DNA of 64,000 bases. Origin: AP-15 sp963724435. Its GTDB lineage: Bacteria > Pseudomonadota > Alphaproteobacteria > ATCC43930 > CGMCC-115725. Below, in pieces: positions 15,992 to 24,034 of this stretch (within the stretch, counting starts at the first letter, position 1; the number at the start of each line of letters is the position of its first letter). The notes beneath the pieces were generated by a model. That model did no database searches, was not told the origin of the DNA, and worked only from the letters and a program-made list of their open reading frames with translations. A program made the translations under genes and the position numbers. The DNA lies in assembly GCA_963724435.1 (NCBI GenBank), contig CAVRUN010000001.1:186001-250000 (forward strand), read 5' to 3'.

Positions 15992-17464
15992 ATGAGCGCG
16001 CATGCGACCCCCGAACAGGTTCGGTCCCGGCTGAATCATCCGATCATCGATGGCGACGGCCACTGGATCGAATACGGCCCGGTTTTCGCCGAGCGGATGC
16101 GCAAGGTCGCCGGCGACAAATCGGCGGACGGCTTTCTCGCATTGCAGCGCCGCATCCCCGACGCGCTCTCGCTGTCGATGGCCGAGCGCCAGCAGCGCGG
16201 TATTGCGATGGAGGGTTATTGGGGACGCCAGTCGACCAATACCCGTGACCGCGCCACCGCGATGCTGCCGCGCATGCTGTACGAGCGCCTCGACGAGCTG
16301 GGAATTGACTTCGGCATCGTCTATCCGACCGCGGGCCTCGGGCTGCCGCGCGTCGCCGATGACGAAACCCGGCGCGCCGTGATCCGCGGCTTTAATATCG
16401 TGACCGCCGAGTATTTTAGCGATCTCGGCGACCGGCTGACCCCTGCCGCAGTCATCCCGATGCACACGCCCGACGAGGCGATTGCCGAACTCGAATTCGT
16501 AACCAGGGAATTGGGTTCGAAAGTCGGCATGTTTGGCAGCGGCATCGCGCGCCGGCTCAAGATCGCCGAGAACGTCGACCCCGCGCTCGCCCGCTTTACG
16601 GTCAATTTCGATCAGCTCGGGATCGACAGCCAATACGATTACGACGCGGTCTGGCAGAAATGCCGCGAATTGAAGATCGCGCCGACCTTTCATACCGGCG
16701 GACGTAGCTTCGGGCTACGCAACTCACCATCGAACTTCACGTTCAACCACATCGGCCACTTCGCGGCGGCCGGACATGCCGTCGCCAAGGCGCTGTTCCT
16801 TGGCGGCGTAACCCGGCGTTTCCCCGATTTGCGGTTTGGTTTTCTTGAAGGCGGGGTTGGCTGGGCCTGCCAGCTGTTCGCTGATTTGATCGAACATTGG
16901 GAGCGGCGCGGCGCCAAGGGGCTGGCCTTTATGCATCCCGACAAGCTCGACCGCCCGCTGCTGCGCCAATATGTCGAGAAGTATGGGTACGGCGATATCG
17001 CCGCCGAACTCGACAAGCGTGACGGCTGGCCCGCCCGCGAAGAAGACTCGCTCGACGGCGGGGTCGCGGCCCATGATGATTACGTAGCCTGCGACATCAC
17101 CAAGAAGCAGGACTGGATCGACCTATACGCCACCCCGTATTACTTCGGCTGCGAATCCGACGATCGCATGAACGCGGTCGCGTTTAGCAAGGTCAACCCG
17201 TTCGGCGCGCGGATCAACGCGATCTTCAGTTCGGATATCGGCCATTTTGATGTGCCTGACATGCTGATGCCGGTGCCCGAAGCCTATGAGCTGGTCGAGG
17301 ATGGGCTGTTGAGCGAGCACGACTTCCGCGACTTCACCTTCGCGAATGCGGTGCGGTTGTGGGGCACGCAGAACCCGCGCTTTTTCGAAGGCACGCGCAT
17401 CGCCAAGGAAGCCGCCGCGGTTCTCGCCGAGCCGCACTCGCCGTTAAAGGCCGCCGCGGAATAG
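15992..17464 (+). CDS. Amidohydrolase family protein (ACMSD-like decarboxylase/hydrolase fold)
   Basis: The 490-residue protein belongs to the amidohydrolase-2 group, whose members hydrolyse or decarboxylate (often aromatic) acids using a metal in a TIM barrel. It begins with a modified metal motif (IIDGDGHWIE), has HTGGRS and FNHIGHF in the middle, and SSDIGHFDVPD near the C-terminus as the likely catalytic aspartate segment. A strong AGGAGG precedes the ATG. It stands alone as a transcription unit and ends convergently with the GT87 gene. The substrate is unknown; similar proteins are annotated only as metal-dependent hydrolases. Confidence 0.87.
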   Translation: MSAHATPEQVRSRLNHPIIDGDGHWIEYGPVFAERMRKVAGDKSADGFLALQRRIPDALSLSMAERQQRGIAMEGYWGRQSTNTRDRATAMLPRMLYERLDELGIDFGIVYPTAGLGLPRVADDETRRAVIRGFNIVTAEYFSDLGDRLTPAAVIPMHTPDEAIAELEFVTRELGSKVGMFGSGIARRLKIAENVDPALARFTVNFDQLGIDSQYDYDAVWQKCRELKIAPTFHTGGRSFGLRNSPSNFTFNHIGHFAAAGHAVAKALFLGGVTRRFPDLRFGFLEGGVGWACQLFADLIEHWERRGAKGLAFMHPDKLDRPLLRQYVEKYGYGDIAAELDKRDGWPAREEDSLDGGVAAHDDYVACDITKKQDWIDLYATPYYFGCESDDRMNAVAFSKVNPFGARINAIFSSDIGHFDVPDMLMPVPEAYELVEDGLLSEHDFRDFTFANAVRLWGTQNPRFFEGTRIAKEAAAVLAEPHSPLKAAAE

Positions 17465-17651
17465 CAACTGGAGCTAAGGCAGCGTCGTCCCCGAAAGCCG
17501 TTCCACCGGAGCGGCGCTGCCGGTCCAGCAACCTCGCAGCACCGGATCGCCCAATGGCGGACCGAGTGTTTCGGGATTAGCCGGTTGTCGGGGGCGCGCT
17601 CAATGAAACGAGACCGGCTGAGCAGCGCGGCAATCGTTAAGTCGCTAAAGA

Positions 17652-18962
17652 TTAGATTTGCGCCGCTCGGCGAAGCCCCCGCCACCGCTGAAGCGAAGTG
17701 AAGAACTCCGAGTTTATCGCAAAGATCGTGAGCACACCGAGCAGTATCGCAGCCAGACGCCACCAAAGAACCTGAACGAACAGCATTAAGAGCACGTAAG
17801 CGGAGAGGGCAATCCCCGAATCCGGAACCTCATCCGGATTTCCGAGTGCCGTGCGGAAGAACCGCTCCCACATCAAGAACAGCACGAGCATCACGGCCCG
17901 GCCGAGCATCGCGCGCGTGGCGGGATCACCGGCGGCGCGGCGCATCGTAACGAGGCCAGCCACAACAAAGATCAGGTGAATGCCCCGGTGGGCTTTGCTA
18001 TAGCCAGCAAAAAAACACCCCGCTATGACCGCGGCGCCGATAAGCAGGAAAATTGCATCCTGTTCCGGCATCTTCGCATATGCAGAAGCCATCTTGGCGT
18101 TGCGCGCTAGGTACATCACCTGGATTGCGGTGATGATCAAGAGAGCCCCCATCAGCGCGTAAGGAAGAGTCGAGAACCAGCCGAAATGCTCGAGCCCGGG
18201 GAACAGGTGCAGCGCCGACACAGGACCGTCAAACGGTAGGCCCACGGCTCCCCATCCCACGCGCGGGATGTTTTTCAAAGCTGCCCTGACTTCTTCACGA
18301 AATCGATAGAAGAACCCCACAATGATGAGGGCGGCTATCGCGGTGATCACAAAAAAGCCGCGCGGACGTTCACGCAGTACCGTTGACAATGCGACCAGCG
18401 GGTAGAATTTCAGCAGACCGGCGAGCAGGATCAGCGAATAGGATAAAATTCTATTTGCCGGCGGACCGGCACCGAGCACGCCGGCGATGACCAGCATTAT
18501 GAAAATGACCGCATCAGCATTGCCGCGCTCAAGGCAGTAAACCGCCATCGGCGATATGCAGGCTAAAGCAAGGACAATCAGTTCGCGCCAATTTGCTGGT
18601 TTGATGAGCCAGAACAACGACAGCAGATATGCCAGAACGATGCCGAGGCCGATCGGCATCGTCCAGGCTTTGCCGGTCGGAATAAAGACCGCTCGCAGCC
18701 AGAGCGGCGAGTAATTGTGCGGCCGGTTCATAAGGTCGCAGGGATTTGTGACATAGACGTTGATGCCCTCGTTCCAACATTTGATACCAGCGCGGATATA
18801 ATCCCAATCAAAAAACGGGTTCGGGTTGGTGTTAAACCCGAATAACGTGGCGAGCACTCGGTGGTAGTCCTTGAAATCCACTACATACAGCGCGGCGAGA
18901 ACCCCCAGCAGTGTCAATCCCAGCAGCGGTACAAGACAGCGCAGCATGTTCTTCTGTACCAT
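17652..18962 (-). CDS. GT87 (DUF2029) polytopic membrane glycosyltransferase
   Basis: This 436-residue protein has about ten hydrophobic helices. It carries the family signatures DWDYIR after the first helix, CLERGNADAV in the middle and KFYPLVAL just after, which identify the GT87/DUF2029 group. These enzymes transfer sugars from polyprenyl-phosphate-sugar donors on the outer face of the inner membrane, as in mycobacterial arabinan and mannan synthesis. The gene is divergent from the methyltransferase-GT2 fusion and GtrA genes, which would make and flip such a donor. It is somewhat AT-richer than the housekeeping genes. The acceptor is unknown. Confidence 0.85.
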   Translation of the reverse strand: MVQKNMLRCLVPLLGLTLLGVLAALYVVDFKDYHRVLATLFGFNTNPNPFFDWDYIRAGIKCWNEGINVYVTNPCDLMNRPHNYSPLWLRAVFIPTGKAWTMPIGLGIVLAYLLSLFWLIKPANWRELIVLALACISPMAVYCLERGNADAVIFIMLVIAGVLGAGPPANRILSYSLILLAGLLKFYPLVALSTVLRERPRGFFVITAIAALIIVGFFYRFREEVRAALKNIPRVGWGAVGLPFDGPVSALHLFPGLEHFGWFSTLPYALMGALLIITAIQVMYLARNAKMASAYAKMPEQDAIFLLIGAAVIAGCFFAGYSKAHRGIHLIFVVAGLVTMRRAAGDPATRAMLGRAVMLVLFLMWERFFRTALGNPDEVPDSGIALSAYVLLMLFVQVLWWRLAAILLGVLTIFAINSEFFTSLQRWRGLRRAAQI

Positions 18963-19209
18963 TTAGCTTATCTCTCTTTACGATGGTCGGCATGGCTCAG
19001 CAATTGAGGATAATATCCCCATTCCCGATCACAGCGACCTCACCACCTGCCCCCTACATGCTCAGGCGGCGATCATATCGGCGATGTTCGGTGTTGCTCC
19101 AGTTCAATTGCAATCTGGGCGCTTACGGTACCGGCATAACATTGATGCAATCTTGACCGATTTCGCCGACAACCAGCTGTCGAGGCCCACATCCCCCGGA
19201 GGATGAGAA

Positions 19210-20796
19210 ATGCCGAATGAGGTGCGCTCGCTGCCTCTCGCGACATCGACCGCAGAGCTCTTAAGCGTCACGCTGGCGCTGCGAGAACGGGTGCGGGAGG
19301 AGTATTGGCGACGGCGGGATCCAATTATTAGAGACCGCATGCTGTGGCGCGCCCAGACCTTTCGACACGTCACTCACATTTTACCAGGGCAGAATATTCT
19401 CGAAATCGGCTGTGGCGACGGGGCGTTCACCCGACAATTGGCAAAGGTGACGCGGGGCGAGTGCCCGGTAACGGCAATCACGTTCGATGCTGATGCAACG
19501 CGACCTTTAGAGCTTGGACCAAATATCGAATTTCTCGCTATCGCCTCACTGCCTGGGGTTCTGGCGGGACGCAGCTTCGACTTCATAATTGCGCACGATA
19601 TGCTCGACAAGCGCAATGCGCCCTGGTTACTTCAGCAATTGCTCGCGCTCTTGACCCCTGGTGGGCGGGTACTGTTTTACGAGAGCAACCCGTGGAACAT
19701 CATTCGCCGCTGCCGTCAAAGCTTAGGGCGCTTGGTCGGGCACCGTGACCCGCGCTTACTATTCAGCCGGCCTGCTTTATACGAGCTGCTTTCAGAAGTA
19801 GGGTTTGTTCGAATATTTGCCGTCTTCAACGATTTCGTCTATGCGCCATTGACGCCGAAAGGGATCTGGTTGCTTCGCAACCTTTCGATCATCCTAGAGA
19901 ATATGCCCGGGTTGCGGACCTTGGCAGGATCGATACTGTTGCACGCTCAGAAGCCGCCAGCTCAGACGAGTTACCCTAGTATTAGTCTGAAGATCGACGA
20001 AATTTTTCGAGCCGGGGTCTCTGTGGTTGTGCCTTGCCACAATGAGGAAATGAACGTCGACCCGTTGGTTTCTCGAGTATTCGAGCTGTTTGGCGATTAT
20101 GTGTACGAAGTTATACTCGTGAACGACAACAGTACTGATCGGACCGCCGCCGTCATCGATGAGCTAGCGCGTCAGAATGGTCGTGTCAAACCTTTACATC
20201 AGCTCCCCCCTAATGGGGTCGGTCGCGCGATTGCCGATGGATTGCGAGCGGCCACCGGTAAATACGTGCTTTCCTTAGACTGCGACTTTCAACATCTGCT
20301 TCCAGAAATTCGCGATCTATTCGATGGCATTGCCGAAGGCTATGATGTTGCGGTGGGAAGCAAATTCTCTCGCCATAGCGTCTTACTCAACTATCCTTGG
20401 ATCAAGGTTATAGCCAATCGCGCTTTCCATGCGATTGCTCGTATCGCACTGATCGCGGGTTTTCGAGATTTGACGAACAATTTGAAGCTGATGCGGCGGG
20501 AGGTGCTACAGAATCTTGTTTTGCTGGAGCCCGGCTTTGCGATCAATGTCGAAACCGGATTACAACCTTTGATGATGGGTTATCGCGTTAAAGAGGTGCC
20601 TATCTCTTGGATTGGTCGTGGCGTCGATATGGGTGTATCCTCATTCAAAATCTTTAAGGTTGGAGGTGGGTACTGGCGCGTTCTCTGGCGCCTCTGGCTG
20701 TGGCGCTTCCTCAAGACCGGGCCATACGCAGCACTTCGCCGAAGGTCTGGTATCGCTCCAGATGACCCCGGCATCGCTTTTACAACGACCCGCTGA
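19210..20796 (+). CDS. Fusion protein: class I methyltransferase + GT2 polyprenyl-phosphate glycosyltransferase
   Basis: The 528-residue product has two enzymes in one chain. Residues about 1-250 are a SAM-dependent methyltransferase (ILEIGCGDGAFTRQL, LTPGGRVLFYESNPWN). Residues about 270-510 are a GT2 glycosyltransferase of the dolichyl-phosphate-mannose-synthase/GtrB type (VVPCHNEEMNVDPL, ILVNDNSTDRT, the metal site SLDCDFQHLLPEI, NNLKLMRR). No C-terminal membrane helix pair is obvious. Such GT2 enzymes load a sugar onto polyprenyl phosphate at the cytoplasmic face. GGAGG precedes the ATG. GtrA follows 55 bases downstream, which supports a GtrB-like role. Whether the methyltransferase modifies the lipid-linked sugar is an inference from the fusion. 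Confidence 0.88.
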   Translation: MPNEVRSLPLATSTAELLSVTLALRERVREEYWRRRDPIIRDRMLWRAQTFRHVTHILPGQNILEIGCGDGAFTRQLAKVTRGECPVTAITFDADATRPLELGPNIEFLAIASLPGVLAGRSFDFIIAHDMLDKRNAPWLLQQLLALLTPGGRVLFYESNPWNIIRRCRQSLGRLVGHRDPRLLFSRPALYELLSEVGFVRIFAVFNDFVYAPLTPKGIWLLRNLSIILENMPGLRTLAGSILLHAQKPPAQTSYPSISLKIDEIFRAGVSVVVPCHNEEMNVDPLVSRVFELFGDYVYEVILVNDNSTDRTAAVIDELARQNGRVKPLHQLPPNGVGRAIADGLRAATGKYVLSLDCDFQHLLPEIRDLFDGIAEGYDVAVGSKFSRHSVLLNYPWIKVIANRAFHAIARIALIAGFRDLTNNLKLMRREVLQNLVLLEPGFAINVETGLQPLMMGYRVKEVPISWIGRGVDMGVSSFKIFKVGGGYWRVLWRLWLWRFLKTGPYAALRRRSGIAPDDPGIAFTTTR

Positions 20797-20851
20797 CCAG
20801 CTCTCGGAGCGAGCCTGGTGCTCGTAAGATCGGTAAGGCTCGTACAAGTCG

Positions 20852-21496
20852 ATGGCCAAGGGCGAAGTGCTATCGACCGGACCGGCGCAGCGATTTTCAA
20901 AAGACGACGCCATGCTGCCGGATAACGCCGGTGATGCCGCCGACGGACGGGAGAATCGCTCGCGTCAACCGACGAGTTCAACCGCCGGAGCGTTCGCCCA
21001 CTCCGCGGAAGGCGATGATGAGCTTTTGGCGCCTTCCCTGAACTGCAAGCCGGTCAAGCCCGCGGCGATCGATATGCGCGAGTTCACCCGGTTCTTCCTC
21101 AGCGGCGTTACCGCCACTATTGGAAATATGGCAGCCGTGTGGCTGGCGCGCTGTTGTCTACCTTTCGAGGTGGCGCTACTGGTTGGACTCGCTACCGGCA
21201 TCACAATATCATTTGTGCTTTCGAAAGTTTTCGCGTTCCGCTCGCGACCGTGGAACCGCGCGATCGGGGAAGCGGCGAGATTCTTGATCGTTTATGCAGG
21301 GGGCTGCTCAATCTATTGGGCGCTAGCAATCTTTGTTAGAACATTCCTTGTCGCGCATGGCGCGCCCCTCCAAGCGGCAGAACCAGGGGGCATTCTCGCG
21401 GGTGCGGGATCGATGATGGTGACGAGTTATTGCGGCCATCGGTATTTTACCTACCGGACCTATCGGCGGGTAAATCATATGGATGGCACGGTATGA
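20852..21496 (+). CDS. GtrA-family membrane protein (polyprenyl-linked sugar flippase)
   Basis: GtrA proteins have four membrane helices and are thought to flip polyprenyl-phosphate-linked sugars across the inner membrane. The C-terminal 140 residues start with MREFTRFFLSGVTATIGN and contain four hydrophobic helices ending in GHRYFTYR, the usual GtrA end. The N-terminal 74 residues are hydrophilic and low in complexity, with no counterpart in ordinary GtrA. The true start may be further in, at ATG 21074, but no ribosome-binding site is decisive for either. The gene follows the MT-GT2 fusion and overlaps the next methyltransferase by 4 bases. Confidence 0.87.
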   Translation: MAKGEVLSTGPAQRFSKDDAMLPDNAGDAADGRENRSRQPTSSTAGAFAHSAEGDDELLAPSLNCKPVKPAAIDMREFTRFFLSGVTATIGNMAAVWLARCCLPFEVALLVGLATGITISFVLSKVFAFRSRPWNRAIGEAARFLIVYAGGCSIYWALAIFVRTFLVAHGAPLQAAEPGGILAGAGSMMVTSYCGHRYFTYRTYRRVNHMDGTV

Positions 21497-22417
21497 GTGC
21501 CGAGAGGTTGGGCGAGTGGAGCACCGCGAATTGTGCGCCCGACCCCTGTGTGATCTGTCAAAGCCTCGTTAACGAGCCGTTGTACCCGACGACCTACAGC
21601 GGATCGATCGAGAAGGCGGGGATCTATTTCCTCGCGAACCGAACCGCGACCGCGCACGGGCGGATAGTACGGTGCCGGGACTGCGGTTTCGTCTTTACGA
21701 GCCCGCGCTTTTCAGAACTCTGCTTACAACAAGATTTACCGCGAGGTTCGATCAGCCGCGGACCCTCGCCGGTCGTTCGAGACAGCGAAGGTTGCTCGCT
21801 TCCGCAGGCTCGCCAAAATTGTTCGTGAATTTCAACCGCGCGACGGACCATTTCTCGATTTTGGTTGCGGTGACGGGGGTTTTCTTCATCAGTTCAATAG
21901 TCCTGGCGGTCGCGGCTTCGAGATTGGCGCGGAGGGCCGGCAAATGGTCGGACCTTGCGAGATTATCACCGGAGATTGGGAGACGGTCGCGGGCTCGCAT
22001 ATGTTCCCGCCAGCTGCGTTCGACTTTGTTGTCGCCTTTGACGTGCTGGAGCACTTACCGCGGATCGGTGAATATCTGAGTCTGATCCGAACGGTGCTCA
22101 GGACCGGGGGAAATTTCTTCGTCAGCGTTCCCAACAGCGAAAGTTTCATCGCTAAAGTCATGGGTCAGCATTGGAGCATGCTGCTGCTCGAACATCTATG
22201 GTATTTTTCGCCGAAGACGCTCGAAAGCCTGCTCGCTCGCTATGGATTCGAACTGGTCGCGATTCGATCGGTGCCATATGACGCTCCGATCGCCCATCTC
22301 GGCACCCGGCTAGTCCAGACTTTTGGAATGACAGGAGCTTTCCAAGATCGGCCGATCTCACGGTGCGTCCTACCAATACCGGCCGGAATCATGCTGGGTG
22401 TATTTCAAGTCAAATGA
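21493..22417 (+). pseudogene. Class I SAM methyltransferase (zinc-ribbon type), broken by one frameshift
   Basis: The first part, from ATG 21493, encodes a C-x2-C zinc ribbon (DPCVIC...CRDCGFVFTSPRF), the N-terminus of a methyltransferase family often found in glycan clusters. Near 21718-21728 the frame changes by one base (an extra base, probably a T). From there another frame continues as YNKIYREVR, the SAM motif FLDFGCGDGGFL, VVAFDVLEHLPRIGEYL, GGNFFVSVPNSES and GFELVAIRSVPYD to a stop at 22417. With the shift corrected it would be one protein of about 308 residues, so the gene is whole apart from one position. A sequencing error is possible. It overlaps gtrA by 4 bases (ATGA), so it was part of the same operon. 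Confidence 0.85.
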
Positions 22418-22541
22418 TCGCCCTTGAATACAGGAGCGGTCGCAAGCGCCGGTTAGTGATTTCAGAAATCAACGCGTATAGGACCGTAAAAATCGCCATT
22501 GACATGAGTTAATCAAACTCTTTGTGGCAATGTGGATGACG

Positions 22542-23343
22542 TGAACCCCGTTTTTCATCCAGTTGAGACAAGAGTCCGGGGTTGATTTGAGCCTTCTATT
22601 TCCTGGGTGGCAAGAGGCCTTGGCGCGGAGCCCCAGCGAAGCGCAGCGTCCCGGCCGGCCTCGCCGCTGAGGGCGCTAGCGTAGCCCCGAGGCGTCATCC
22701 AGCCGAGCTTGGAGTGCGGGCGCTCGTTATTGTAATCGTGCCGCCATGCCTCCAGTACGGCGCGGTCGTGCGGCAGCGAGCGGAACAGCGTCTCGTTGAG
22801 CAACTCGTCGCGTAGCCGGCCGTTGAAGCTCTCGATGAAGCCGTTCTGCTGCGGCTTTCCGGGGGAGATGTCATGCCAGCCGACGCCGGTCTCGCCTTCC
22901 CAGCTCAGGATGGCGTTCGAGGTCAACTCGGTGCCGTTGTCGCTGACGATCGTCTCCGGGTGTCGCCCGCGGCGGCGGGTGACATCGCCGAGTTCCCGCG
23001 CTACGCGCCGGCCGGAAATCGAGGTGTCGGCGATCAGCGCCAGACATTCGCGTGTGCAGTCGTCGACCACCGCCAGGATGCGAAAGCGCCGCCCATCGGT
23101 CAGTTGGTCGGAGACGAAGTCAAGGCTCCAGCGCTGGTCGGCCGCCAGCGGCGTCACCATCGGCCGCCTCGTCCCGATCGCCCGCTTGCGCCCGCCGCGC
23201 CGGCGCACCGTTAGTCGTTCCTCGCGGTAAAGCCGCTGCACCCGCTTCTTGTTGACAGCATGGCCTTCGCGCCGCAGCAGCACGTGCAAGCGGCGGCAGC
23301 CAGACCGCCTTCCGCCGGCGTGCTGAGGGCCTGTGACGGGCAC
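22542..23343 (-). mobile_element. IS3-family insertion sequence remnant
   Basis: Only the distal part of an IS3-type element remains: most of orfB plus one putative end (TGAACCCCG at 22542, the TG that IS3 elements normally begin with). OrfA, the first part of orfB and the other end are missing. The element sits between the broken methyltransferase and the MaoC gene. A short inverted repeat (AACCCCG / CGGGGTT) lies at its surviving end. It is not expected to move on its own. Confidence 0.75.
22555..23343 (-). pseudogene. IS3-family transposase OrfB, 5'-truncated
   Basis: The integrase core is clear: SLDFVSDQLTDGRRFRIL with the first Asp, SDNGTELTSNAI with the second, and PQQNGFIESFNGRLRDELLNE with the catalytic Glu. 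The C-terminal HSKLGWMTPRGYA is also typical. The protein lacks the usual N-terminal helix-turn-helix: recognisable sequence starts only at CRRLHVLLRREGH (about position 23305), and the residues before it are unrelated. The orfA frame required for the frameshifted transposase is absent. Confidence 0.85.
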
Positions 23344-23370
23344 CTCAGGGACGAGTTCAAGGTCCCCGTC

Positions 23371-23892
23371 CTAACTCTCCCCTGTGTGTGGCAGAGGAGG
23401 GGGGAGGGGGCTTCGGCAACGCAGCAGGTTCATCGGCTTTAGGGTCATCACCACATCGCCATTTTGGTTCAGCGCCTCGATAAAGCTGCGCAGCATGCCG
23501 CGATCAGGCTTGCTGCGCGAGCGTGTCGCCTCGAGCACCGTAACCCGCAGATGCAGCACATCGCCGGGCCGCACCGGGCGGGTCCAGCGCAATTCATCGA
23601 TGCCGGGCGAGGCGAGGCTCGCGTGCCCCGGCAAAAAATCCTCGACAAACATCCGCATCATCATCCCAGCGGTGTGCCAGCCGCTGGCGATCAGCCCATC
23701 AAACGGGCCGAGAGCTGCCGCCTGCGCATCAACATGCATCGGCTGCGGATCGAACCGGCGGGCAAAATCCAAGATTTCCGCCTCGGTGACTTCGACATGC
23801 CCGAATTCATAAACGGCGCCGGGGACGAAGTCCTCGAACCAGCGCTCCTCGATCGGCACGGCAAACTCGGATCGGCTCAAAGACGCCTCCAT
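23371..23892 (-). CDS. MaoC-like hot-dog-fold dehydratase
   Basis: This 173-residue protein has the single hot-dog domain of MaoC/R-specific enoyl-CoA hydratases with the hydratase motif FARRFDPQPMHVD (about residues 43-55), GLIASGWHTAGMMMRM and RPVRPGDVLHL. These enzymes hydrate trans-2-enoyl-CoA in fatty acid or polyester metabolism. The last 15 residues (RCRSPLPPPLPHTGES) come from a CT-rich repeat and do not resemble the family, so the original stop has probably been lost. It is divergent from the GMC oxidoreductase gene. Confidence 0.88.
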   Translation of the reverse strand: MEASLSRSEFAVPIEERWFEDFVPGAVYEFGHVEVTEAEILDFARRFDPQPMHVDAQAAALGPFDGLIASGWHTAGMMMRMFVEDFLPGHASLASPGIDELRWTRPVRPGDVLHLRVTVLEATRSRSKPDRGMLRSFIEALNQNGDVVMTLKPMNLLRCRSPLPPPLPHTGES

Positions 23893-24034
23893 GGTTCACG
23901 CCCCGGACTGCCATCCGGGGTTGACCCGGGTATCCGCGATTGGATTACATCAACCCGACACAAAAGTCGCCGATGCGTGGTAAGCCGGCTTAGGGTCGGG
24001 GCGCGCGTCGCGAAAATGCCCGCGAGGGAGGGAG

